Below are positions 37,017 to 45,828 of a DNA stretch of 64,000 nt, in pieces. A program made the translations under genes and the position numbers. Every line of letters begins with the position of its first letter. Within the stretch, counting starts at the first letter, position 1. The notes beneath the pieces were generated by a model. It was not told the origin of the DNA. It saw nothing but the letters and a program-made list of their open reading frames with translations, and ran no database searches. The DNA lies in assembly GCF_019083965.1 (NCBI RefSeq), contig NZ_JAHRCY010000001.1:701077-765076 (forward strand), written 5' to 3'. The DNA comes from Catellatospora tritici. Lineage in GTDB: Bacteria; Actinomycetota; Actinomycetes; Mycobacteriales; Micromonosporaceae.

Positions 37017-37908
37017 GAAGAAGGACTCCGCCCCGAAGTCGGCCGAGGCCGTCGCGGTCGAGGAGCCCGGGGCCCCCCGCACCCGCCTCGCGGTGCGCAA
37101 GACGTACAAGCTCTACGTCGGCGGGGCGTTCCCGCGCAGCGAGTCCGGCCGCACCTACGTCGTCGCCGACAGCAAGGGAAACTTCGTGGCCAACGCCGCT
37201 CAGGCCTCCCGCAAGGACGCCCGTGACGCCGTGCTCGCCGCACGCGCCGCGTTCGGCAAGTGGTCGGGTGCCACCGCGTACAACCGGGGCCAGATCGTCT
37301 ACCGGGCCGCCGAGATGCTGGAGGGCCGCCGCGACGAGTTCGTCTCGCTGGAGGTGCCCGCCGCCGAGGTGGACGCCGCCGTCGACCGCTTCGTCTGGTA
37401 CGCGGGCTGGACCGACAAGATCGCGCAGGTGCTGGGCGGGGCCAACCCGGTCGCCGGACCGTACTTCAACCTGTCCTCGCCCGAGCCCAGCGGCATCGTC
37501 GCGATCGTCGCCCCGAGCAAGCCGAGCCTGCTCGGCCTGGTCAGCGTCATCGCGCCGGTCATCGCGACCGGCAACACCTGCATCGTGATCTCCGACGCGC
37601 CCCGGGTCGCCATCACTCTGGCCGAGGTGTTCGCCACCTCCGACCTGCCCGGTGGCGTGGTCAACATCCTCACCGGCTCGGCCGCCGAGATCGGCCCGTG
37701 GCTGGCCTCACACGCCGACGTCAACGGCGTCGACCTGACCGGGCTGGCCGACGGCAAGCTCGCCCTGACGCTGGAGCAGGCCGCGGCCGACACGCTCAAG
37801 CGGGTACGGCGCCCGGTGGCGGCACTCGACTGGACCGCGGACCCGGGGCTGCCGGCGATGACGACCTTCCTCGAGACGAAGACGGTCTGGCACCCCAAGG
37901 GCCTCTAG
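37006..37908 (+). CDS. Half-length aldehyde dehydrogenase-like protein without catalytic domain
   Basis: A 300-residue protein starting with a Lys/Ala-rich lead (M-P-S-K-K-K-D-S-A). It then follows the ALDH fold through the coenzyme-binding region (I-V-A-I-V-A-P-S-K-P-S near 163, G-G-V-V-N-I-L-T-G near 212). After the G-V-D-L-T-G segment near 245, homology to ALDHs ends. The Glu of L-E-L-G-G-K and the catalytic Cys are missing. The TTG start overlaps the previous gene by 11 bases and has GGAGG at seven bases' spacing. It is not a decayed tail, because no catalytic half follows downstream. It may be a regulatory or structural partner of the upstream enzyme. Confidence 0.8.
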   Translation: MPSKKKDSAPKSAEAVAVEEPGAPRTRLAVRKTYKLYVGGAFPRSESGRTYVVADSKGNFVANAAQASRKDARDAVLAARAAFGKWSGATAYNRGQIVYRAAEMLEGRRDEFVSLEVPAAEVDAAVDRFVWYAGWTDKIAQVLGGANPVAGPYFNLSSPEPSGIVAIVAPSKPSLLGLVSVIAPVIATGNTCIVISDAPRVAITLAEVFATSDLPGGVVNILTGSAAEIGPWLASHADVNGVDLTGLADGKLALTLEQAAADTLKRVRRPVAALDWTADPGLPAMTTFLETKTVWHPKGL

Positions 37909-37914
37909 GCTACG

Positions 37915-37971
37915 AGAGTAAGGAAGGGCACCTTCTTATCGTTCTCCGATGTAGAAGGTGCCCTTCTTGAC
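37915..37971. terminator. Palindromic element D, copy 4
   Basis: AAGGGCACCTTCT (37924-37936) and AGAAGGTGCCCTT (37953-37965) pair perfectly over 13 bp around a 16-base loop containing TTATCGTTCTCCGAT. It lies seven bases after the half-length ALDH stop and just before the Shine-Dalgarno of the next gene on the same strand. This would separate the deoC operon from its neighbour. Confidence 0.72.
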
Positions 37972-37993
37972 GTCTCACCTGGAGGAGCCGACC

Positions 37994-39004
37994 GTGGCAG
38001 ACAGTGGGCAGGTGGCGGCGAGGGCACGGGCGATCGCCGATGAGGTGCTGTTCCCGGCCGCGTTGGGCGTCGACGGCGCGGACCGCGTACCCGCCGCGCA
38101 GTTCGACCTGTTCGCCGCCGAGGGGTACTACGGCATGGCCGCGCCCGCCGACGCGGGCGGTCTCGGCCTGTCCTGGCCCCAGGCGGCAGCACTGGTCGAG
38201 ACGCTGGCCGACGGCTGCCTCACCACCGCCTTCGTCTGGCTGCAGCACCACAGCCCCGTCCGCGCCGTCGCCGACAGCGCCCAACCCGGCCTGCGCGACC
38301 GCTGGCTCACCCCGCTGGCCCGGGGCGAGCGCCGGGCCGGGATCGCCCTGGCCGGGCTGCGGGTGCCTGATGCCCCGATGCGGGTGACCCCGGTCGACGG
38401 CGGCTACCTGTTAGAGGGGCGGGCACCATGGGTCACCGGCTGGGGCATGATCGACACGCTGTACACCGCCGCCCTGGACGCCTCCGGTGACGTGCACTTC
38501 CTGCTCGTCGACGCCGCGCCCGCGCCGACGCTGCGGACGCGCCCGCTGGAGCTGGTGGCCGTGCGGGCCAGCGCCACCGTCGACGTCCACTTCGACCGGC
38601 ACTTCGTGCCCGCCGACCGGCTGGTCGACCGCGTGCCGTACACCGACTGGTCCCGTTCGGACTCCTCCGGCTCGGCGATGAACGGGTTCCTGGCGATCGG
38701 GGTGGCGGCCCGGTGCGTACGCCTGCTGCCGCCCGGACCCGCCGCCGAGACGCTGTCCGCGCAGCTCGACGCCGCTCGTGCCGGACTGCTCGGCGCGGAC
38801 TCGGCGAGCACTCCGGCGGCGCGGGCCGACGCGTCCGCACTGGCCGCACGGGCCGCCGCCGCGCTGGCCGTGCAGACCGGGGCGCGAGCCGTCCTGCTGG
38901 ACCACGACGCGCAGCGGCTGGCCCGCGAGGCCGTGTTCCTGTTGGTCTTCGGCAACCGCCCCGCGATCCGCGACGACCTGCTCGACCGCCTGACCCGCAC
39001 CTGA
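37994..39004 (+). CDS. Acyl-CoA dehydrogenase family protein
   Basis: A 336-residue flavoprotein-like protein. The N-terminal helical domain (A-E-G-Y-Y-G-M-A-A-P near 40-50, T-A-F-V-W-L-Q-H-H near 79) and the middle beta domain with G-R-A-P-W-V-T-G-W-G-M near 141 follow the acyl-CoA dehydrogenase plan. The C-terminal helical domain is Ala-rich and shorter than usual, so it may be an oxidoreductase of the HpaB/ACAD fringe rather than a true fatty acyl-CoA enzyme. The GTG at 37994 follows GGAGGAG. The stop codon lies in a 24-base tandem repeat. Confidence 0.82.
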   Translation: MADSGQVAARARAIADEVLFPAALGVDGADRVPAAQFDLFAAEGYYGMAAPADAGGLGLSWPQAAALVETLADGCLTTAFVWLQHHSPVRAVADSAQPGLRDRWLTPLARGERRAGIALAGLRVPDAPMRVTPVDGGYLLEGRAPWVTGWGMIDTLYTAALDASGDVHFLLVDAAPAPTLRTRPLELVAVRASATVDVHFDRHFVPADRLVDRVPYTDWSRSDSSGSAMNGFLAIGVAARCVRLLPPGPAAETLSAQLDAARAGLLGADSASTPAARADASALAARAAAALAVQTGARAVLLDHDAQRLAREAVFLLVFGNRPAIRDDLLDRLTRT

Positions 39005-39046
39005 CCCGAGGGCCTGACCCGCACCTGACCCGAGGGCCTGACCCGA
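38989..39046. repeat. 24-bp tandem repeat spanning the acyl-CoA dehydrogenase stop codon
   Basis: Two perfect copies (38989-39012, 39013-39036) and a partial third of a unit made of CCTGACCCGCAC plus CCTGACCCGAGGG-like halves. The first copy includes the last four codons and the TGA, so repeat expansion has occurred around the gene end. No function is evident. Confidence 0.7.
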
Positions 39047-39142
39047 GCCCCGAGCGAGTGCCCGTAGCCCGCCACCGGAAACGGGGGTGTCGGCGGTTCG
39101 GGATGCCGGGCCGCCGCGTAGTGACCCAGGTCATCGGGCACG

Positions 39143-40837
39143 ATGGAGCATGTGGCGAGACCGTTCGATCCCCGGCTGATCCGATACGTCCCGTCCGCGC
39201 GTGCCGGGCTGGTCCAGCTCGGTGCGCTGGGCGCGGCCGCCGCGGCCGCCGTGGTGGTCGCCGCCGCCGCGCTCGCCCGCGCCCTGGCCGCCGCGGTCGA
39301 GCTGCGCCTGGACTGGCCCGCGCTGGCCGTGTTCCTGCTGGCCCTCGCGGCGCGCGCCGGGTTGACCAGCGCCCTGGGCGTCGTCGCGGCCCGCATGTCG
39401 GCGACGGTGAAGGCGAGCCTGCGCGGCGACCTGCTCGGGGCGGTCGGCCGCCGCGGCCCGACCTGGCTGGCCGGGCAGCGCGCGGGCGAGCTGGCCACGC
39501 TGGCCGGGCGCGGCCTGGACGCCCTGGACGGCTACTTCACCGGGTATCTGCCGCAGCTGGTGCTCGGGCTGACCGTGCCGGTGGCGGTGCTCGGCACGCT
39601 GCTGCTGACCGACCTGCCGTCGGCGCTGATCGTGCTGGTCACGTTGCCGCTGATCCCGGTCTTCGGAGCACTGGTGGGCTGGCAGACCCGGACCGCCACC
39701 GATCGGCAGTGGCACCGGCTGCAACTGCTCGGCGGGCACTTCCTGGACATGGTGTCGGGGCTGGCCACCCTGCGGGCGTTCGGCGGGGCGCGGGCGCAGG
39801 TGGGCGCGGTGCGGCGGATGGCCGACCGGCACCGCACGGCGACCATGCGTACGCTGCGGCTGGCGTTCCTGTCCGCGCTGGTGCTGGAGTTGGTCGGCAC
39901 GATCTCGGTGGCACTGGTCGCGGTGCCGGTGGGCCTGCGGCTGCTGGACGGCCGAATGACTCTGGCGACGGCGCTGCTGGTGCTGCTGCTGACCCCGGAG
40001 GCGTACGCCCCGCTGCGCGCCGCGGGCACCAAGTTCCACGCCAGCATGGAGGGGCTGACCACGCTGGACCAGGCGTTCACGCTGCTGGCCGGGCCACCGA
40101 CCCGCCCCGGACCCACCGGCGGCGCGGTGGTGGCCAAACCGGTCGGCCTGATCGAGCTGCGCGGTGTGACCGTGACCTTCGACCGGGGCACCGGCGAACG
40201 GGTCACCGCCCTGCGCGACGTCGACCTCGTGCTCCGGCCGGGCGAGCGGGTGGCCCTGGTCGGCCCCAGCGGCGGCGGCAAGAGCACGTTGCTGAACCTG
40301 CTACTCGGCTTCATCACCCCCGACCAGGGCCAGGTGCTGGTGGACGGGGTCGACCTGGCCGAGCTCGACCTCGACGCCTGGCGCCGCCGCGTGGGCTGGG
40401 TGCCGCAGCGCGCGCACCTGTTCGCGGCGAGCCTCGCCGACAACATCGCCCTGGGCGACCCGGACGCTCCGCGCGCCGACGTGGAGCGCGCCGCCCGCGC
40501 CGCCGCGCTCGGCCCGGTGCTCGACGCCCTGCCGCAGGGCCTGGACACGGTGCTGGGCGAGCGCGGGCACGGCCTGTCCAGCGGCGAGCGGCAGCGGTTG
40601 GCGCTGGCGCGGGCCTTCCTGCGCGACGCGCCCCTACTGCTGCTGGACGAGCCCACGGCCCGGCTGGACGCCGCGAGCGAGCAGGCGGTGGTCGAGGCGA
40701 CCGCGTCGCTGGTGCGCGGGCGCACCGCGCTGCTGGTGGCGCACCGGCCCGCGCTGCTGTCGGTGGCGACCCGGGTGCTGCACATCGACAACGGCCGGGC
40801 CCGGCCGTTGGAAGCCCAGGAGCCGGTGGCGGTATGA
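39143..40837 (+). CDS. cydD: Thiol reductant ABC exporter subunit CydD
   Basis: A 564-residue half-transporter: six TM helices, then a nucleotide-binding domain. Walker A, G-P-S-G-G-G-K-S, is near 374, the signature L-S-S-G-E-R-Q-R near 476, and Walker B L-L-L-L-D-E-P near 495. CydDC exports cysteine and glutathione-type thiols (and was linked to haem), and is needed to assemble cytochrome bd. The start may be ATG 39143 or GTG 39152. Stop and start of cydC overlap as ATGA. The usual cydAB partners are not in the window. Confidence 0.92.
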   Translation: MEHVARPFDPRLIRYVPSARAGLVQLGALGAAAAAAVVVAAAALARALAAAVELRLDWPALAVFLLALAARAGLTSALGVVAARMSATVKASLRGDLLGAVGRRGPTWLAGQRAGELATLAGRGLDALDGYFTGYLPQLVLGLTVPVAVLGTLLLTDLPSALIVLVTLPLIPVFGALVGWQTRTATDRQWHRLQLLGGHFLDMVSGLATLRAFGGARAQVGAVRRMADRHRTATMRTLRLAFLSALVLELVGTISVALVAVPVGLRLLDGRMTLATALLVLLLTPEAYAPLRAAGTKFHASMEGLTTLDQAFTLLAGPPTRPGPTGGAVVAKPVGLIELRGVTVTFDRGTGERVTALRDVDLVLRPGERVALVGPSGGGKSTLLNLLLGFITPDQGQVLVDGVDLAELDLDAWRRRVGWVPQRAHLFAASLADNIALGDPDAPRADVERAARAAALGPVLDALPQGLDTVLGERGHGLSSGERQRLALARAFLRDAPLLLLDEPTARLDAASEQAVVEATASLVRGRTALLVAHRPALLSVATRVLHIDNGRARPLEAQEPVAV

Positions 40838-42594
40838 GACCGATCCTCGCCTTCGCCGCGCCGTTCCGCTGGCGGCTGCTCGGCGCCGGGCTGCTCGCGG
40901 CGCTGACCGAGGCCGCCGGGCTGGGCCTGATGGCCACCGCGACCTGGCTGCTGTGCACCGCGGCGGGGCAGCCGCCGCTGATCGCGCTCAGCGTCGCCAT
41001 CGTGGTGGTGCGGACCCTGGCCATCGGCCGCGGCGTGCTGCGCTACGTCGAGCGGCTGGCAAGCCACGACGCCGTGCTCCGAATGGTCACCGAGGTCCGC
41101 GCCCGGATCTTCGCCACCCTGGTCGCCCGGCCCGCCGCCGCGCCCGCGCTACGCCGGGGCGACCTGCTCAGCCGGATGGTCTCCGACGTCGACGCGGTCC
41201 AGGACCTGATGGTGCGGGTGCTGCTGCCGATGGCGTCGGCCGGACTGGTGGGCGCCGCGGCCGTGGCCGCCGCCACGTTCGCCGACCCGCTGGTCGCCCT
41301 GGTGCTGGCGGTGGGGCTGCTGCTCGGCGGGGCCGCCCTGCCCGCGCTCGCCGCCCGGCTGGCGGCCCGCGCCGGAGCCCGCCTCGCCCCGCTGCGCGCC
41401 CGGTACGCGGTGGACACGATCGATCTGGTGCACGGCGCCGCCGATCTGGCCGCGTACGGTGCCCGGGACCGGTTCGAGGCGCGGGGTGCCGCGCACGCCG
41501 CCGAGTTGGCCGCCGCGGAACGGGAGCTGGCCCGCCGGGCGTTCGCGGTCGACGCGGCCGCCACCGTGCTCAGCGGCGCCACCGCCGTCGCGGTGCTCGT
41601 CACGGGCCTGGCCCGCGGCGTCGACGGGGTCTGGCTGGCCGCCCTGACCGTGGCCGCCCTGGCGACCGGCGAGCTGTCGCTGTCCCTGCTGATGGCGGCA
41701 CGCAAGAGCGCCGAGATCCGGGGCAGCCTGCACCGGATCTCCGAGCTGCTGGCCGGAGCCGAGGGGCTCACACCGACACCGGTGCCCTCACCGGGCACCG
41801 CTGCTGCGGCCCGACCGAAGCCCGCACAGGCCACGGCGGGCTGCTCCGGCCCGGTCGAAGCCGAGCCCGACTCGAGTGGCGCCGGGCGCCCGGTGCCCGA
41901 GGGTCCGCTGACGCTGCGGCTCGTCGGGGCGACCGTCCGGTACCCCGGTGCGGCGGCGCCCGCGCTGTCGGGCGTGGATCTGGAACTGCCGCCGGACCGC
42001 CACATCGCGATCGTCGGCCCGTCCGGGTCGGGTAAGAGCACGCTGCTGGGCCTGCTGACGGGTGCGGTCGCGCCGCAGTCCGGGCGGGCCGAGGCCGACG
42101 GCGTGCCGATCACCGCGTACGACCCCGAGCGCTGGCCGGCCGTCGTGACCGGGCTGCTCGCCGACGCGTACCTGTTCCACGCCTCGGTCCGCGACAACCT
42201 GCTGCTGGGCCGCCCGGACGCGACCGACGACGAACTGCGGACCGCCTGCGAGATCGCGGGCCTGGGCGAGTGGGTCGCCGTACACGGGCTGGACGTGCGG
42301 GTGGGCGAGGACGGCGCCGAGCTGTCCGGGGGTCAGCGGCAGCGCCTGGCCCTGGCCCGCGCGGTGCTGGCCGATCCGCGACTGCTGCTGCTCGACGAGC
42401 CGACCGAGGGCCTGGATCCGGCGCGCGCCGACGCGGTCCTCGCGGCGGTGCTGGCGCACCGGCGCGGGCGCGGCACGGTCGTGGTGACCCACCGGCTCAC
42501 CGGACTGGACGCGTTCGACGAGGTCGTGGTGTTGGACGCGGGTCGGGTGCACGAGCGCGGAACGCAGGGTTGGGTGCGGGCGCACGGCGGCTGA
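40834..42594 (+). CDS. cydC: Thiol reductant ABC exporter subunit CydC
   Basis: A 586-residue partner of CydD with the same layout: six TM helices, the region I-G-R-G-V-L-R-Y-V-E-R-L-A-S-H-D near 63-78 typical of CydC, and a nucleotide-binding domain. Walker A, G-P-S-G-S-G-K-S, is near 392, the signature L-S-G-G-Q-R-Q-R near 499, and Walker B L-L-L-L-D-E-P-T near 519. A Pro/Ala-rich linker of about 45 residues joins the halves. The ATG overlaps the cydD stop (ATGA), so the two are translationally coupled. Open frame continues upstream of the ATG only because of GC bias. Confidence 0.93.
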   Translation: MRPILAFAAPFRWRLLGAGLLAALTEAAGLGLMATATWLLCTAAGQPPLIALSVAIVVVRTLAIGRGVLRYVERLASHDAVLRMVTEVRARIFATLVARPAAAPALRRGDLLSRMVSDVDAVQDLMVRVLLPMASAGLVGAAAVAAATFADPLVALVLAVGLLLGGAALPALAARLAARAGARLAPLRARYAVDTIDLVHGAADLAAYGARDRFEARGAAHAAELAAAERELARRAFAVDAAATVLSGATAVAVLVTGLARGVDGVWLAALTVAALATGELSLSLLMAARKSAEIRGSLHRISELLAGAEGLTPTPVPSPGTAAAARPKPAQATAGCSGPVEAEPDSSGAGRPVPEGPLTLRLVGATVRYPGAAAPALSGVDLELPPDRHIAIVGPSGSGKSTLLGLLTGAVAPQSGRAEADGVPITAYDPERWPAVVTGLLADAYLFHASVRDNLLLGRPDATDDELRTACEIAGLGEWVAVHGLDVRVGEDGAELSGGQRQRLALARAVLADPRLLLLDEPTEGLDPARADAVLAAVLAHRRGRGTVVVTHRLTGLDAFDEVVVLDAGRVHERGTQGWVRAHGG

Positions 42595-42665
42595 CCCGAA
42601 CCACTAGGGTGTGCGGAGAGTCACCGACCCGGCAGGGTCGGTCAGTCGAACGTCGGAGGTCAGCG

Positions 42666-43493
42666 GTGGCGGACACGCTCTGGGATGAGTACGAGGTCTC
42701 CCCGGTCGAGATTGCTCTGCCCGGCGGAAAGGTCGGCATGACGCTGCGGGCGTACCGCCCGGCGAGCGCGCTGACCCCGACCGACGTGAGCGACCGCGAG
42801 GACGACGACGACGTCTTCGCCGACCACAAGCTCCGGCGCCCCATCGGCCTGGCCGACGAGGAGGAGCTGCCGGAGTTCCAGTGGACCAAGGAGGCCCTCG
42901 ACGAGGTCGCCGCCGCCCCGGCCGAGGACGAGGTGGCCGAGCGCGTCGTGGAGGCGGCCGAGGCGGAAGAGGCCGAGGAGTCCGCCGCCGAGGCCGACCT
43001 GGGCGACGAAGAGGTGCCGGTCTTCCTGTCGCACAAGGGCAAGCTGCTGCTGTTCGCCTCGGCCAAGGGCTTGGCCGACTTCGTACGCTCCAACGCCCCG
43101 CACGATCTCAAGCAGCTCGACGGCTGGGCGAAGCTGGCCAAGAAGGTCAAGGCCGAGGACGTGGTGGCCGGCGACGAGGACGCGTACGAGCTGGACCTCG
43201 TGGTGGAGAACCTGCGCGGCGGCCCCGACGCCTGGGATCCCGAGCTGTTGCTGCGCGCCGGTGAGATCGCCCGCGACATCAGCTACGCTCTGCGGCTCAA
43301 GCCGGTGATCGTGTCGCTGTCGCCCGGATCGCCGCTCGACGACCTCGACGAGGCGCTGCGCGCCACCGAAGAGGGGGGCCTCGGCTCCTTCTTCGCCAAG
43401 CGCAAGCTCCGCAAAATCGGGGCAGAGCAGGCATCCATCGGCTGGCGCTCGATTATTGGCAAGATCTCAGGCGCTGTGGACTGGCGCGACTGA
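42666..43493 (+). CDS. Acidic actinobacterial conserved protein of unknown function
   Basis: A 275-residue soluble protein. The N-terminal ~30 residues are ordered-looking (V-S-P-V-E-I-A-L-P-G-G-K-V-G-M-T-L-R). A strongly acidic, probably disordered stretch follows to about residue 118, with long Glu/Ala-rich runs. Then comes a compact domain (about 118-275: V-P-V-F-L-S-H-K-G-K-L-L-L-F-A-S) and a basic C-terminal end. The GTG at 42666 follows GGAGG at six bases. It is 61 bases upstream of the 757-residue protein on the same strand, so they may be cotranscribed. No family function is recognised. Confidence 0.82.
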   Translation: MADTLWDEYEVSPVEIALPGGKVGMTLRAYRPASALTPTDVSDREDDDDVFADHKLRRPIGLADEEELPEFQWTKEALDEVAAAPAEDEVAERVVEAAEAEEAEESAAEADLGDEEVPVFLSHKGKLLLFASAKGLADFVRSNAPHDLKQLDGWAKLAKKVKAEDVVAGDEDAYELDLVVENLRGGPDAWDPELLLRAGEIARDISYALRLKPVIVSLSPGSPLDDLDEALRATEEGGLGSFFAKRKLRKIGAEQASIGWRSIIGKISGAVDWRD

Positions 43494-43554
43494 CCCCTAA
43501 CCAGGGAACATCAGTCTTTGGCACACGAGGAGTCTTCGGGAGGAGGACGAGTCC

Positions 43555-45828
43555 GTGGCGCTCGTGCGGGTGTACTGCGGCATCGCCTCGACAGCTCCGG
43601 CGGTCGAGGATGACACACTGGCGGCCGTCAACCGGCTGACGGTGGCGGTTGTCGACGATTCCGGCAGGCTGCTGGAGTTCTGCGTCATCAACGACGACCC
43701 CTCCGGCTATGCCCAGGTGACGTCGATGCTCGCGGAACGGTTCGGCGGTTCGACGATGGTCACCGTGGCGGTCGACAGCGATGACCACCAGGTCATCTCG
43801 CTGCTGGCCACGTCCGGCCGGGCCATCGCCTATACCGATGACGAGAGCGCGGACGAGTTCGCCGACCGGTTCGCCGACGACGACTCGCTGGACGAGGTCA
43901 ACGCCTCCGCCGACGAACGGCGCGCCGTGGGCCTGGCCCGCGCGCTGCAGGCCGGTGCGCTGTCGGCCGTGGTCGGCCCGCCGCCGCGCGAGTTCGTCGC
44001 GTTCAAGCCGGTGCTGGCCGCGCACGCGGCGCTGGCCGTGGGTCGGCACGCCGCCGCGGTGGCGCTGCGCGAGGTGCTGCGTGAGCTCTACCCGGCCGCC
44101 CTGCGCGCGTACCCCGACCCGGCCGAGCCGGTGGCGCTGGCCGTGCTGGAGGCACTGCCGGAGCCCGGCCTGCTGGCCACTCAGCCCGGCGGCCGCAGCC
44201 GGGAGAACGGCACCACCGCCGAGAGCGTCGCCGCGCGACTGGTCTCCGACGGTGTCTGCGACTCCACCACCGCGCTGGAGGCCGTGATGGCCCTGCGGGT
44301 GGCGATCGCCGAGACGCCGCGCCGCAACGGCGTCGGCAAGCAGCTGCTGGCCGCGGTCGCCGACGCGGTGCGCTCCAGCGTCGCCGCGGTGCGCGCCAGC
44401 GACGCCGCCCGCGCGGCCCTGATCGAGACACTGACCGAACGTTCGGTGCCGGTGGCGCCGCAGCAGCAGACCCTCGGCCGTCGCAGTGGCGTCCCCGTCA
44501 CCTCGGCGCCGCCCGCCACGGCGGCCGCGGCCACCGGGGCGCGCCGCCGGACGCAGCCGATGCCGGTCAACCCGACTCCGGCGACCCCGCGCCCGATGCA
44601 GGCCCCGCCGGTCGCGCCCATGCCCGTCGCCGCGGCGCCGTCCGCGCCCGCGCCGGTGGAGCGGCCGTCGTGGAGCCCGAGCACCCCGCCGGTGGAGCGG
44701 CCGTCGTGGAGCCCGAGCACCCCGCCGGTGCCGCCCGGCTTCGAGCCGACGCCGCTCACCGGCACCCCGATGGTTACCCCCGTCGCCGCGCAGCCGCCGG
44801 TCCAGGCACCGCCTCCGGCGCCGCCGCAGCGGCAGATCCCCACGCCGATCCCGTCGCAGCGGGCCAGCCGGACGCCCGCCGACAACGGCAAGCCGTTCGT
44901 GCCGACGCTGACCAACGCCGCGATCAGCAACGAACGGGCGGCCCGGGGGTTCAACCCGCCGCCGCAGCCGTCCGCCACCGACGTGCCCATCGACGTGACC
45001 GGCTTCGAGCCGTCCTACGGCGACTACGCCGACGGGTACGGCGACGACCCGCTGGGCATGAGCCCGCCCGCGCGCCCCGCCGTCCCGCCGCGGCAGGCCG
45101 CCCCGCCGCCGCCCGCGGCACCGGCCGGCTCGCGCGCCAACTGGCCGCTCAACAGTGAGCAGGACGAGGTTGCCCGGCCCGCTGACCGGGTCACCCCGCC
45201 GTGGCTGGACGACGACCTGGTGCTGCCCGAGGCGCCGTCGCTGCGCCTGGTGGACCCGACGCCCCGGCGCGGTGCCCGCGACGAGGACGCTCCGCCGCTG
45301 CGGCTGGTCGACGACAGCGCGCTGACCGGCGCCCGGCTGCCCAAGCCGCAGCGGTCCGAGCGGGCTTCCAGCCCGGCCAGCGGCGAGGACGACGACCTGC
45401 TGATCTTCGCCTCGGTCTCATCCGCCTGGTTCAACGGCCCGAGCGCTGACGACGAGCCCACCTGGAACTCCGCCGCCGACAACGGCTGGCGCGCGGCCGA
45501 GCAGGCGGCCCGGCCGTCGGTCGGCAACGACACCACCGCGGGCCTGCCCCGCCGGGTGCCGTCGGCCAACCTGGTGCCGGGTTCGACGCCGGAGCGCGAG
45601 GAGCGGCCGCTGCGCATAGTCCGCGACGCCGCGGGCATCGCCGCCCACACCAGCAACTACTTCCGCGGCTGGCGCCGGGGCAACCAGGAGATCGGCGGCT
45701 TCGCCGTCGGCGGCCGCCCCGGCCGCGAGTCGGCCAACGGCTGGGACTTCAGCCGCGAGCACGAGCGGGACGACCGCGACGACCGGGACGACCGCGAGTA
45801 CGGCTACCGAGCCGCCAACTACCGCTGA
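43555..45828 (+). CDS. Protein with degenerate IS110-like N-terminus and conservon-kinase-like C-terminal tail
   Basis: A 757-residue protein in three parts. Residues 1 to about 300 resemble, by eye, the RNase H-like N-terminal half of IS110-family transposases (Y-C-G-I-A, V-D-D-S-G-R, A-V-D-S, A-D-E-R-R-A-V-G-L-A-R-A-L-Q), but the first catalytic Asp position is Ala. The IS110 C-terminal serine domain is absent. Residues ~300-600 are Pro/Ala-rich and disordered, with a perfect 36-base direct repeat (44653-44724, peptide P-V-E-R-P-S-W-S-P-S-T-P twice). The tail (S-A-W-F at 623-626, D-N-G-W at 642-645, A-G-L-P at 662-665) matches the conservon kinase encoded downstream. The gene ends on a 36-base tandem array. 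GTG start after GGAGGAGGA. Function unknown. Confidence 0.8.
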   Translation: MALVRVYCGIASTAPAVEDDTLAAVNRLTVAVVDDSGRLLEFCVINDDPSGYAQVTSMLAERFGGSTMVTVAVDSDDHQVISLLATSGRAIAYTDDESADEFADRFADDDSLDEVNASADERRAVGLARALQAGALSAVVGPPPREFVAFKPVLAAHAALAVGRHAAAVALREVLRELYPAALRAYPDPAEPVALAVLEALPEPGLLATQPGGRSRENGTTAESVAARLVSDGVCDSTTALEAVMALRVAIAETPRRNGVGKQLLAAVADAVRSSVAAVRASDAARAALIETLTERSVPVAPQQQTLGRRSGVPVTSAPPATAAAATGARRRTQPMPVNPTPATPRPMQAPPVAPMPVAAAPSAPAPVERPSWSPSTPPVERPSWSPSTPPVPPGFEPTPLTGTPMVTPVAAQPPVQAPPPAPPQRQIPTPIPSQRASRTPADNGKPFVPTLTNAAISNERAARGFNPPPQPSATDVPIDVTGFEPSYGDYADGYGDDPLGMSPPARPAVPPRQAAPPPPAAPAGSRANWPLNSEQDEVARPADRVTPPWLDDDLVLPEAPSLRLVDPTPRRGARDEDAPPLRLVDDSALTGARLPKPQRSERASSPASGEDDDLLIFASVSSAWFNGPSADDEPTWNSAADNGWRAAEQAARPSVGNDTTAGLPRRVPSANLVPGSTPEREERPLRIVRDAAGIAAHTSNYFRGWRRGNQEIGGFAVGGRPGRESANGWDFSREHERDDRDDRDDREYGYRAANYR
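44653..44724 (+). repeat. 36-bp perfect direct repeat within the 757-residue protein gene
   Basis: Two identical adjacent 36-base units beginning CCGGTGGAGCGGCCGTCG encode the 12-residue peptide P-V-E-R-P-S-W-S-P-S-T-P twice. Perfect identity suggests recent duplication in a disordered linker. Confidence 0.85.

Noticed and set aside
38713..40833. Extension of CydC by about 700 codons upstream
   Set aside because: The region is fully explained by the acyl-CoA dehydrogenase and CydD frames, and the overlapping ATG at 40834 is the normal cydC start.
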